Program-made: the position numbers and the translations under genes | Origin: Baylisascaris procyonis | Taxonomy: Eukaryota > Nematoda > Chromadorea > Rhabditida > Ascarididae | Length of the DNA stretch: 64,000 nt | Reading direction: 5' to 3' | Assembly: GCA_037389465.1 (NCBI GenBank) | Contig: JAZARR010000146.1 | Coordinates: 434,001 to 498,000 of the forward strand | Notes under the pieces: generated by a model | Seen by the model: only the letters and a program-made list of their open reading frames with translations | Database searches by the model: none | Told to the model about the DNA's origin: nothing | In this document: in pieces, positions 43,008 through 55,058 of the stretch | How the letters are laid out: each line of letters opens with the position of its first letter | Numbering within the stretch: the first letter of the stretch is position 1

Positions 43008-45240
43008 GTAAGAAGAAAAAAAAAGGTCGTCAATAAGGTCACTTTACAGTAAGTTTGTATTGCGATACAGAACTTAATTAGCGATCTAAATATTGGGGAA
43101 CTAATTGCTCAAAATTTGCTGGAAACTGTGAAAAGCGTGTGATATATGGGTAGAAGTGCAGCAGTCTCGGGCATTGTTAATATTAATATTGGCTCAATTC
43201 TCAAAGCTATTTGTGAAATCATTAAAAAGGTTTCGCTCATATCATATGCACTTCCCAAAACTATTCATATCCCTTCCTGGCAAGTTTCTGAAGTATTCTC
43301 AAGACCATTTAGCACAATTTTCCTACATTGTCGCCGTCGTTCAACTATCCCCTCTATCCTTCCCTGAAAATGTGCGTTCATCTCAGTTTTGCTGACAAAG
43401 CCATCCATTATCTCGATAAAAAAGTTATGCTAAAGCCGTATTGCTATGTGGCAATCCGAATTTTATTAATGACCACTACCAATTACTGTAATGCAAATCT
43501 CTCTGAGAAATCCGAGAAGTACGAATTCACTTTAAATCTAGTTTTTAATAACTGTTTGTTTCATCTTCACCGTCATCATAAAGAATTATTATCTTCGTAC
43601 GCACATTGCAGTCAACTATTTTTCAAAGGTTAATAAATGTTGGTTTCTGTGGCAGAAATTTTAATAATTAGTGGGCGATCAAACATCTATGAGCGGTTTC
43701 TCATCGATAATTGACTGGAAAATCCTTCAGTTGCAATAATCCATGGGTAACTAGATAATCCGCCTTGCAAGAATCATTTTTTGAAGACTTGGTCTATCTA
43801 TGTATTCCCGTATTCAACTTCAGGTCAGGTGCACTGCATCGAAAAAAGTCTAGATATACAAGTCTATTCCACCTCAGAGTTCCTTAGATTGTCCTCAACG
43901 TCTTGTCGACTCCTCCGTTTTATGACTCCTGAAATGTCTCTCCTCACTGATACTTCCGAGTTCGAACCCTAAAAGACACAAAAATTTTCACAAAATATGT
44001 GAAAATAAACATCGTCTATTTTCACAAAATAAGCGGTGTTGTGATTTTTTTTAATGGCGTTAAAAGCTCCCCAATGTTGGAATATTGCTGAAGGTTTACA
44101 GTATTCTAACGCTTGTGGTATAATCGACTTGTTAGACAGCATTTTTTTCGAAGTCATAACAAGTAATTAGGTGGATATGAGATGTTCTTTGTTATCAACT
44201 AGAATGAAGTTCAGTTTGTGGAAAATCCAGGAGATATGAAGTAATATGGATGGCTTTCGAGTAGATACATTTTTCATATTTCACTGCTTCCAAGTGGATA
44301 AAGAAACAAAAGATAGGCGAATAGGAACGCAAAAGAACAATGCCGAATGGACGGCGTAATCAACAATGGAATGAAAAATGAAAAGCGTTTGTAAAATGTC
44401 CAAACGAACGGACATAAAACACTTCAGACTTCAATTCGCTGCGGTAGCAGTATAGTGAAGACCGAGACGAATCAGCGACACTTTGAAAGATGAAGCAATA
44501 GATTCATCAACGTTCGGGACATGTGGGCCTTCGAGACACCATATGACATGCTCATAGAATCTAATCAGTGTAGTTTTTTGTAAGATTTGAAATCGCTCTG
44601 TAGATCAGACACAACATAACGTACACATGAGAAGGTTCCGATATTTCACACATTGCAAATAAATTTAATAGACACCCGTAAATTCTGTGAACTTTTAAGG
44701 TTCCTGCGAGCAGCTACTTATTGAGCCAGATTTATTCCGTATGAAAATTGTTGGATATAACGAATTATTGAGGTGTGTTCATGGAAAGCATTCATTTCCC
44801 TTATACTCGACAAAGTTTTCGATGAAATAACAGCAGATTGCAGTGTATTTTGTCTGTGAACGAGTGGATGCGAGAGAACGTGAAACTGTTATTGAATCAG
44901 TGTAAAGCAACAGTGCAATTCGATGGTTTAAATTTTCTCCCCCTTGCGGCTAAGCAAACAGTGAAACAGCAATGGGAGGTTGCCCTTTTTTAACGATGTG
45001 AAATGTCTCACAAATGCATTCCCCTCAACATGACGTCGTCATGGCACGTGTCATGCATTATTCCTCCGATGTGAAAGCCGGTTCTTCGTTCGTACTTCCC
45101 ACGGGCCTTACCTTAACCGGTGGCACACGTTTTTCTATTCATTGATACCCATCGTATGCGCAACCTTTAGTCCACAAGCCCATTTTAATGCGCCACAATT
45201 TAATCTGAATCTTTTCATTGCGCGAGTCTAGTTTTGTAGT

Positions 45241-45322
45241 ATGACGATTGTACACGCCGAGGAAATTATGGCACGTGTTCAGCATCTTCTTTATGGATCT
45301 GTATGTGTACATTTCGATTGCC
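45241..45322 (+). CDS. Possible first exon of an unrecognised plus-strand gene
   Basis: ATG at 45241 opens MTIVHAEEIMARVQHLLYGS and VCVHFDC, ending at GCC/GTAAGT, a consensus donor, in phase 1. It joins in frame to 46937-46997. It is short and could be chance. Confidence 0.25.
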
Positions 45323-46401
45323 GTAAGTTGGTGCGATTATTCATGAAACACTATCTGATTAGTGTAGCTGGTAATTATGTCTCATGAATAAAGAGCAATC
45401 TTAAAGTGTTTGCCACTGAGCAAATGCGCTTCAGTGAGTTGATGAACTGTGGCCGAAACGGTTAACAGCAAAAAGCGAAGAAATCATGGGCCAAAGAGAA
45501 ATATTTGAGTATACTTTTCACTTAAAACTATTTCACTTAAAACTTAAAACGATTTGCAACTTTCAGGATATGAGTGAGGGCTTTTAATCTTGTTCTTTGT
45601 CACAAGACGGTGATCTCCACTGAATGAATAACGCTTTCGCATGCATACGCATATCGCCTGTACTTTTCCTTCGTTATAATTCACTGACCAAGCCGTCACC
45701 ATATCTCTAAAGGAAATTATGCAGAATTCATGAAGTCCTGCAAGGAGGCGAGGAACACTTTCACGCATTCATACACAATCGCATACTTGAAGCTTTACCA
45801 AAAGTTTATAAGCCTAATAACTTTTGTCGTGATTTATGAAATTTAGCTGCTGAAGTATATCCGGAAGGGCTTTTGTGCGTAGGATCCAACAACTCTTACA
45901 TCTCTGGTGCCCATCAAAGGTGGTTCCATTTCATCTTTCACAGGCAATGAACTGGTTTGCGAAAAAGCTCATTGTGCTTTGCCATGTATGGCACTCCCAA
46001 ACTTGTTTTCCGTAGTGATTTCACAGACAATTCATTCTTTTTTCTTTTACATTTTACTTTGTATTATTTATTAATTCTCTCAGTGATTACCTATGACCAA
46101 CCCAACAGCCAGGCCGAGAATTTGGGAGAGAGGGGGATTTTTTTGGAAATTTATTCCAGGCGTAGAGGGTTGGCGTAAATCTTAAGAAAGTACTATCTTT
46201 ACCATCCTCCTTTCCCATCCCATGGGCGTTAACCAAACCACTGCTGATGAGAATACGAAAAAACGCTATGGGTAATCTGCTGTGCCAATCGTGTTTCACT
46301 CTGTAATGGTTTCATCGTGTTAGTGGCGCGTTCTATATAGATGTTCAGATTGTGTAGATATGGGCTGAACTTTCGATGAATAAAGTTTCGTCGCATTCCA
46401 G

Positions 46402-46423
46402 TTTTTTTTTTTTTTTTTTTTTT
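46402..46423. repeat. Poly-T tract
   Basis: Twenty-two consecutive T residues. Confidence 0.95.
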
Positions 46424-46936
46424 AGGGGAAGTGGAATGAAACAAATCGAACATCCAAATAAATCTAGGTTTTTGGGAGGTGGAAAATTCAGATACATCAT
46501 CTTCTATGGAAATTGCAGAAGCTTTAGGATGACCTAGGGATGACCATCAAATTGTCCATATGGATTATAATTTAATGGCTTAGCACATGGGATTAATAGG
46601 TAGGTTTTGCGTCCAAGAGGCATGAAGAGCCAAGCGGAGTAGCCAATCAACAGGACATCTCGCTCTTACAAGATCACCAGGGCGCAAATTCCTCAGAATC
46701 GGAGAACAAAAGAAAATTTGAAATCGTGAAAGCATAGAAAAAGTTTGCGAAAAGCACAGTTCGACAATTTCGCGTGAGTCTCTTTTACGCTGATCAAATC
46801 GAAACTGCAATGTGTTTCAACATGTGAAATCTAAAAACATGATTTTAAAGATTTTAAAACCGGCGGAAATTAGTAGAATTTGTTGAAATGCAGGAAAATG
46901 TGTGTTTGGAAGATCCAAGCAAAAATGAGTGTTCAG

Positions 46937-46997
46937 GAGGATGGAAAGGATGGAAAGGCGAATATTCATGTAATGTGCCTTCAAAGCAGTTCACGTC
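46937..46997 (+). CDS. Possible internal exon (GWKGWKGEY)
   Basis: Acceptor GTGTTCAG, donor ACGTC/GTGAAG, phase 1 in and 2 out. It encodes GWKGWKGEYSCNVPSKQFT. A second frame is also open, so support is weak. Confidence 0.2.
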
Positions 46998-47246
46998 GTG
47001 AAGATGAGTCACTGTGACATTTGCTTTCAAATGGTGATGGCACTTTTAGAATTGTTTGCATCGCAAATTGTTCGTATGCGTCCCTTCGACCGATGTCAGC
47101 ATTTTGCGTTTTTGCGCACATTGAGAAATGTTTTTCATATTCATATTACTTGCAGGAGGTTCGCTTTGCTCATTTTTTCAAAATATATTAGCGTTGAACT
47201 GCACTTCTGTTGTTTCCATAACGATAGAATTGATGGTGTTTTGGTG

Positions 47247-47247
<1 letters not shown>

Positions 47248-47324
<77 letters not shown>
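47248..47324. repeat. (TA)n microsatellite
   Basis: About 77 bp of uninterrupted TA, the longest of three TA tracts in the window. Confidence 0.97.
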
Positions 47325-47327
<3 letters not shown>

Positions 47328-47354
47328 GCACCATAAATTTATTTTACTTAGCAG

Positions 47355-47481
47355 TGCGATTCACATGAAAGATGTGTTTGTCGATGTTTCTACTAATGCC
47401 TTCAATATCGAGATTCCGTTCACTCCAAACAACTCACTCTTCACAGCATCATATCATGTGAAGTACTGTTTCCATGCTGAA
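47355..47481 (+). CDS. Possible exon of an arrestin-fold (RGP1-like) protein
   Basis: Acceptor TTACTTAGCAG, donor GAA/GTAGCA, phase 2 in and 0 out. It encodes AIHMKDVFVDVSTNAFNIEI, PFTPNNSLFTASYHVKYCFH and AE. The pattern I-P-x(3)-x(3)-F-x-T-A-x-V-x2-K-x3-H resembles the C-terminal arrestin-like part of RGP1 (RAB6 GEF partner). No downstream exon with the expected W-x-L-P motif was found, so this may be one exon of a scattered or decayed gene. Confidence 0.3.
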
Positions 47482-47967
47482 GTAGCATAAGATTACTTGC
47501 TTTTCTATTACTTAGCTGCTTATTTGTTCTTCATAAGTTGTCTTATTTATTTTACCACTCTGCCAGCAGTGATGCTGCTTCATAAGTCAAAAAAGGGGAT
47601 TGAAAAAAATCATCGTTGAAATCTTAACACAACCGTTGACTGAACAAAATGAGAGAAATTTTGCGACAAGATTTTGCAAATCGATGTAAACGAAGCTAGT
47701 ACCATATTCTAAAAAAATTCGTATTTCGAAAGGATTAACAGCTAGCTCGCAAAATGTCGAAATTAGTGTTGATGGGGGGTGCTAATGCGGGGAGTTGGAT
47801 CGGCTAATGGGACGTAGTCGAGTAGGAATGTCGAAGCCTTACGGGGGGAATGCACTGAGGCTTCGATCGGGTACGAATAGGGTATGTTGGAATACGGGAA
47901 GCGTGAAGGTGTGAAGGCGTGAATGAATGGATGAATGGCTCCAATGAATGAATACTTCGCTGTTTAC

Positions 47968-48103
47968 ATCTCAATATATGTAGTGAAGTTATCGTCTCGT
48001 CATCGTCTGCGTCTCCGCACGAGATGTCCGGTCCATTAACGGTTTGCTTTGATTTGAATAGGTTCTGCCGCCGTATCGCGTGGGACGATCTGAGTGGATC
48101 CAT
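47968..48103 (-). CDS. Possible first exon on the minus strand, unknown product
   Basis: ATG at 48103 opens MDPLRSSHAIRRQNLFKSKQ and a polar, acidic stretch (CGDADDDETITSLH) to a GAT/GTAAAC donor in phase 1. The composition is richer in GC than its surroundings. No downstream exon was identified. Confidence 0.2.
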
Positions 48104-48857
48104 TAGCCTTCGTTTTTTCGAATTTTGAATATGCAGCGAGCGTCACCTTCTTCGCCCCTTTTTTCACTCGATTTGCTGATGCACTCGTCCATCGAGTGCA
48201 ACACAAAACAACAAAGTAAAAGATCTTAGGACGTCATGTATTTCATTAAACATCTCAAACGAATATTAAAAACGGATAAATAAGCAACTAGAACGCTGCT
48301 TAAAAGATTCATACAGAAATGCAGAACTAATGAGGGAACTAGTGAATTGGAATCAGAGCCTTCAAATGTGAGAAATTTCGGCAGAATAAGTCAATAACAA
48401 GGCTGAATGGACAACGATACTTTATACTTGTTGGAATTCTTAATGAAATTGGATTCTTCACATGAAATCACTGTCGAAGAGGAAAGTAATGTTAGAGATT
48501 CCAAATACCCATCGGATCGATAAATTGGTGAGAGTATCGTCGAAGTCAATGTAGAGCCGAAAGAGGGCTCGTAGAAAAATAATATGCACTGCAGCACACG
48601 CAAAAATTGCGCAAAAAAAGTAGAGCAAAACGATAGAATTGCTTTTTTGCAGATAAACGAGATTCGAGAAGAAGAATCAAAATATGCGATCATTTCGAAC
48701 TTTCTGAAGCCTATAGAGATTCAGACAAAAAAAGATAGGGAAAAAAGAATTGATCGATGGGCAGATGTAGATCGGATTTGACGTTCACAAGTTCATGCAA
48801 AGCGTCAATTAGCAATATGATAGTTTTGTTTGTTGCTCATTACAGTCAAGCTAGAGC

Positions 48858-48912
48858 AAATTTGCATTGTCCTTTGCTCTGCGTATAATTGCAGAGCAAA
48901 GAAGCAAAATTT
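48858..48912. repeat. Hairpin-forming inverted repeat
   Basis: CTTTGCTCTGC (48872-48882) pairs perfectly with GCAGAGCAAAG (48891-48901) around an 8-nt loop. Outer arms AAATTTGC and GCAAAATTT extend the stem after a small internal loop. Confidence 0.75.
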
Positions 48913-51900
48913 ACACGATGATCTTTGAGTTCAACAGAGACGTCCATAGGATAATTTGCTGTTCAGTGTTCTAAATTAGTTTTGTGTTGCTCGGTTGTAT
49001 AGTAACAAGCGTGGCAGAAGATATTCTTGGCAGAGGGCGAAAAGATTCGTCCATTGTGGCGTCGAGGTTTCTTATTTTTCTCATGGTATTTCTCCACTCT
49101 AATTTTATATTTTCTTTCGATGTAGATTTTCATCATATGCATGCTTATTCTCCTTCTAATTTTCATTGTTCCAAAGCTATCAAATTTCATTTGCAACCTA
49201 TTTGGCCAATTTCTAGTCCTATTTCGACTCATTTGCTGGATTTACTTACGCGAAACCTACACGATATCTTTCACTCTGGACAAATTGCTGAACTGTACCA
49301 ACGCTTTTTTTCTATTCTATAGTTTCTCCTGACTTGTCTTCTAATCTTTTCCTTCTAGTGGACTTTTCCAATGAAGCCTGTTATTTCCCACAGTGCTAAG
49401 GATCTGTCAACACACCGTTCGGCTACGGCCACGTCGTTGCTATTTTTTGTTTTAGTTGCACACTTGGTATAGGAATTGCTCTGAACTGATTATGCACTTG
49501 ACGTTGTTATATGATATATATGTGGGGTGTGAATGTACTGGTTAAACCAGGTTTCATGCTATCCTTGTGACAGAGACAGACATCTTTCAACCATATGGCG
49601 GCTGGGAACTGAAAGTTCAGTCCATTTTTTTCAGCCGAAAAGTGTTGGTCAGTTAGTTTTTTTTTTTCGATTATGGCCGAAGCTCGTTATTTACCGAATG
49701 CTTTCGTCCGGTAACTGAGGTATTCGAAATGCATTCTGTTTCACCCGATCTCTGGTTACAGGCTAACATCTTCCATCGGTTACTGAACGAAAATTTCAGT
49801 CGCCACTTTTCGACAACTTCAAAATAAATAAAAAAATCACAGTTCAGCATAATTTATGAGACTTTCAATGCGATTGAGTATGATAAAGTTGATAAAGTCC
49901 TAGTTAATTGTCAAAATTTTGTGTTGCCTTTCGCTTATTGTCAGTAAAAGTGAAAAAGAACTTACTTGATATGATAGAGAGTAGATTAGAAGAGCGCTGT
50001 TAAATTCTCATTGCTATCAACTGCACGTAGTGCTCGTATTGTGCTCGGATGTGTTGGTTTGTGCAAGTATATTAAAACAACCGGAAGAGTGTTCATTGCA
50101 CACGAACGTCACATTGTGAGGTGCTCTCATTTGTGCTCACTTTTTGTTTCGAGCACCACCTCAAGTCTGTTGTTGCGGTGTAGCAAATGATTCACTGCAC
50201 AACCAATCAGGTAGCTTTTCCACCTATACGACCGTCTATCAAAAGAGTATTTGTTGAATGTCCTCTATATGACATAAAACTCATTATGCGACATCCATCC
50301 AAACTCAATTTCGAGTTCCCCTCTTATCTGTTTACCCTATGTTTCTTTAATGCAAAGGGTTCGCTTTGTATTGACTTCACAGACTTTTATTCGAGGCCTA
50401 CTGTTGAATGGAATAATTTCCTAGAATATCCCGTATGATATTTGCATTGTAAAACCGGTTCTGCTCTCGCGTTGTGTTGATCAAGTTCACCATTCGGCAC
50501 ACCACTTCACGTAACACTCTCCTCAAATACCCTTCACATGCAATAATTTGTTCGCAGGTGTGCTCTCGAATTATATTTCCTCTCATCGGTTCTTAACTTG
50601 TTGCTCTCTAGTTAGATCAATTCATATTATCGCTTGCAGTGCTGCCAACTGTCTGTCAGTGCATCGTTTTCATTTCACTAATAGCCTTTCAATTCACTTA
50701 CCTTTTGTCTTATATTTCATTTATATCCGTCGTAAAATCAGCAACATAAGTGATATCTTGCTCAGCCATGATTACTAGAAAATGCTAGGCTAAGCAATTT
50801 TTTGTGGCAATATTTGTAGACTAGATATGGCCACAACTGCTCGCTTGAACTTACATCTGAGGATGCGAAATATGCAGATGCATGAGTGTGCGAATTAATA
50901 GAATCCACTAAGAACGCGCTTACTGCGATGGAAATACTGGAGATGGTAACAGCTTTATATGAAGTGAAGAAGCTTTTTAAGCTGAATAGAGTCATAGCAA
51001 ATATTACTGCTTTCAGTGAGGCGAAGAAAAGTAATGGCACACTGAAGCGATACATCTAAAATTGCCGCTGCCGTACTTTATGCAAGCTATTTATAGTCAC
51101 AAATGTTAGCGTTATGCGTAATAACTAATCGATGTAACTGTATGTAACATTAACGACATAGGAAGTTCCATTTTTTGCTCCTTCCGTGCAGTATTAGAAC
51201 CGTTGTCGAATTCCACAAATGAGAGGTTTTATGTATAAGCAGCAATCGAGAGTGCTATTTTTGAAAATTTTTGAAAAGTCGGAAAGTTTTGGCCTCTTTA
51301 GCAGTATTGTTTATGCCCAAGTGTGATTCTGTGAACTTTCACACATAACGAAATACTCCATAATAAGATGACACATCGTGAGCAACTAATGGGACGATTC
51401 TCTATTTGTTTAATGACTTAGCTTAGCGAAATGCAGAAGTGTCGGTTGCTTATCAAATTCGAAAATTTTCGTTCCATTAAAGCTGTAAATTTGAATTATT
51501 ACATGTTTTATTGTCAAGAATTAGAGCGTGAGCATAAAACTTGTTTTGCACTTGGAAGCAGTTTTATATAGGAAGTACATAATAGATAAGAATGAGGTGG
51601 GCGATTCCCCGATGAGCAAAATGGGCGTAACAGTAGACGAATGCATTTGTTGCCTTGCATTGAACTTTTATTTTTCGTCATTCACATTGAAGCTATAAAC
51701 AGTGAATGAATGTGACGTTGGGTAATGTAACATTAGTATTGGAATATTGCAAAGAAGTGGAATTCAATTGAAGCGATCGAACGCACTAGTGAACGTTATA
51801 TTATTTGACAAAACAGCCGTGGTGTCACTAAGTCGTTGTTTAGCTGCTGAGCACTCGCTTCTTGCTTAATGATGTTTGAGTAGCGACGTTGGTTGATTGA

Positions 51901-52044
51901 GATAACGTTTCTGTGGTGCCACGCTGATAGTTATTTCGATTAGTAACGCGATTGTTACGAACATATTTTTCTTCGAGTTTTCTATTCTTAGTTTATAGTT
52001 CAATTAATCAGTGCTTAATATTTTCTTCCTTATTTCTGTTTCAG

Positions 52045-52114
52045 TATTGAGGTGAAATATGGACCATTTGGAAAACAACATTACAAATATGAGAAGTATT
52101 TACTTCATTTCAAT
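52045..52114 (+). CDS. Orphan exon-like segment (IEVKYGPFGKQHYKYEKY)
   Basis: A very strong acceptor, TTTCTGTTTCAG, precedes a frame entering in phase 2 that reads IEVKYGPFGKQHYKYEKYLL and HFN. A donor-like GTTTCT follows at 52115. The aromatic and charged composition looks coding, but I recognise no family and find no phase-compatible partner. Confidence 0.22.
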
Positions 52115-53401
52115 GTTTCTTTTGCTTCATTTTTAAGTATTCTTTAAGTGAAGCTCAACGCGACGTGCGAGAAAACACCTGCTGAAAGAGGAGTAGAAAT
52201 TTTAACCTTGCAGTCAGCTGACGCAACCAACTTTCCACTAAGTTGCTCTTCAGTTCCGCCCTTTAACGTCGTTATTCGATGAGTTCAGCACTAGTAGTAA
52301 TCAGCAATGAAAGAATAAAAAGATATCACTATGATCGTGTTGAAGTGATTTCATTGACAGTCTTAGTTAGTGTTTTGAAAGATATAACCTTTTTATTCGT
52401 TGCATCACTTCTTCACCTCTATCTGTTCATTACAAAATTCGCCAGTGGGAACTCCTAAAAAACAGCCTCTAACATGATTTCTTGAACTTCTTTCAATAAC
52501 GCTGCAATTTTAGTGACTGGTGAATAGCACCGCTGAGTGGCTCTCTCTATTCACGCTGGTTCTATTGTGCACTGATGCGAATTTGAGTTTGTATGTACCT
52601 ATAGACGAATGAACACTTCCACAGCACGCGAAACGCTATCGTCCTATCGTGCATCATACAACTCAGAAAATACGATATTCCTAAGTTGGCCGACAGCTTT
52701 ACATTCGTGTCTGCAGAATTGGTAACTCTTTGTTGCTGTCCTTCAAAAAATCGCACAATCGCATCTCATTCACGCCCTCATTTCACACTCGTATGTCTAC
52801 CATCAACGACCCTATGAAACAGCATTGTTTCTTAGGTCCAATAGTAGGGGACTTTAATGCAGTCACCTCTATGTTCTATAAGCCAAGTTTATACGACGGC
52901 ACCTCATGCAAGTTGCTCTGCATAATTCAACTGCTCTACAAGTCTCCTTCTTCATTGTTTCGTCATTCGCATTGTCTTCAGGGGCTTCAATTGTAACTTT
53001 CAAAATAAAACTGAATCCAACCTCTTGAGGCCGCGGGATAAGTTCTCTTTGAGAAAGTATTTGCGGACTTGTCGTTGCAATAAGTTGATTTGCTTTTTTT
53101 AAGGCCAATGCTGAGCTTAACTTTTTGGCAGTCTTTGAAAGACTACGGATGGCTTCTTTGCCCGCAGGAACTTCTAGATGAGCAACTTTGAAACAAAGTC
53201 ACATGTTTTTGTATTGCTTCATTCTGGTGAAGTTTCCGCTTAATTTCGCTACTGGGGACTTAGTATGACTCCTTCTTGACTGTTCAAAAAGCTCCACTCA
53301 TGACAGAGGGGAATGCGGGTAAGATAACTTGGGATAGAACAAACAAACAGTTGACTATCAGAAAAGTGAACATTATTATAGGGCTTATAATAACGTTCGC
53401 T

Positions 53402-53458
<57 letters not shown>
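53402..53458. repeat. (TA)n microsatellite with one interruption
   Basis: TA repeats are broken by a single C at 53416. Confidence 0.95.
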
Positions 53459-53459
<1 letters not shown>

Positions 53460-54871
53460 GTCCGAAATTATCGAGCTGAAGTTAAGATTCTTTCTTAGCC
53501 GTTCATCAGTGACACTCTGCTTCAGTGTTTGCAAATTTCAGCGATAAATATGTTGTACAGCTGTTAGAGTTACGAAAATCCAAATGCATGTTTTTTCGGA
53601 GAATTCTTCGCGCCACTTAAATTTGTCTTCACCGTGAGCATCGAGAAATTACAGATGTTTTCTAGAGCTGTACCCTTCATTGATGCAAAAAATCGCTGTG
53701 ATGTAATTGTTTGCACGAGAGAACAAAAAAAAAAAAAAAAATGTTGCAGCAAGCCTATGTGTGTTCGTCAGATGTTTTTGGATTTTGATACGGTTTCAGC
53801 AGCCCTCTTTTTTCCAAAAATTAGGGTACGTACACTCCTTGCAAGCTTATCGAGTAGATAGATTATGTTACGCATATATCGAGCTAGATTCAATCTGCAA
53901 ACCGGTGAAACAGCGGTGATGAAATATGCAACCTGCAAGCTTGAACTACATCACACATGTCTCCTCCTATCGCAAATAGTTGCGAAATTAATAAACCGTG
54001 GAAATTTTGAGAGAAAAAAAAGGAATTACTCGGATGAGAAAGCAACAAAATAAAACAAAATTTGCACAGTTGCAAAGCAGCATAAACATTTACGAAACAC
54101 ATAAAAGACATAAAAATATGAGATGAATTTTTTGAATGGCCAGGCAAAGATCCCATTGACAAAGGAATGTGGTGGCAATGATGAAATCCAGAAAATGGCA
54201 AAATATAGCGCGATTGTAGCAACTTTGTTAATTTTTTCTTTGTTATGCTATTTTCTCACTTGAGTAATTCCTTTTTCTCTCTTAATTTTCAATTTATTAA
54301 ATCCTGCGAGCAGTTACAACATCTCTATAACATAATTTCCTTCTCACTTAATATTCTTTCTAAAAAATGTGCAACAACTTTAAGATGATTTGGAATTCAT
54401 AAAGAAGTTTTGTGGTTCAACCAGTCAAATCCATGGAAAGGGACGAACTTCTCGTTGAGAATTTATAGAAAATGAACACGTCACTTGCATTTCCTTGTTT
54501 TTTGAATATTTCTATATATGATCAGTCTATTGGAAAGAACTACGAAAATCCACACTGTACCAAATTAGGTAGGGTCTTTGCATATTTTCAATTGCTGAAT
54601 GCTTGTTTGGGTGCGTTATGTTTCTCGTTAGGTTTTTCCTTTTCTATCGTTAAACAGCCACCGTTTGTGTCATAAAATGATTCATCGTATGGCTCAGCGT
54701 ATACTTTTTCCCATTTCGTTGGTTTTTTTTTTCGAGAAAGAAATGAACTGTGGATATGCCGAACAGAGTTTCAGAAATTGAGAAGTTCTACGTCTTTTAA
54801 GTGGGAGCTACGATCCGGTTGTTCGGCGATCTAAAGCACAACCTCGTAGCAGCGATTGTCGGGCAGCTGCA

Positions 54872-55058
54872 ATGCTCATACATGAGTACAACAGAGGCAG
54901 CGGTGAACTAGGTATGCCGCTAAGTAACGAACGTGCTCGTCAATTCACGTTTAGGACAAACGCCGTCTCGAGCGATACATCCGACGAGTACATCGAAGCA
55001 ACGATTGACTTCTCGGATGCGGGAGTGGATACATCCTCACAGCGCACCTTATCGGCAA
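54872..55058 (+). CDS. Golgin-like gene exon 1
   Basis: It encodes MLIHEYNRGSGELGMPLSNE and SSDTSDEYIEATIDFSDAGV, ending at GGCAA/GTTGTA in phase 1. The frame is open upstream back to 54782, with an acceptor-like CGTCTTTTAAG at 54801. The true 5' end may therefore be an upstream or trans-spliced exon. Confidence 0.65.

Larger units (their letters stand above)
39631..54871. other. Large gene-poor region
   Basis: About 15 kb between the divergent FAR and coiled-coil genes. I find no gene I can defend fully. Listed separately are hairpins, simple repeats and exon-like islands. The first few hundred bases upstream of 39630 should hold the FAR promoter and the last kilobase that of the coiled-coil gene, but no core promoter motif is clear. 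Confidence 0.45.

Noticed and set aside
46998..47327. Plus-strand frame of 109 codons ending in Tyr-Ile repeats
   Set aside because: Its 3' half is the TA microsatellite and the rest lacks splice or homology support.
47804..47960. 3' part of a 99-codon minus-strand frame
   Set aside because: Composed largely of TGAA/TGAATG-like low-complexity sequence; only the 5' part (to 47968) is kept as a weak exon candidate.
53890..54222. Minus-strand frame of 110 codons with hydrophobic runs
   Set aside because: No start context, splice sites or family motif, and the overlapping frames on the other strand are equally open.
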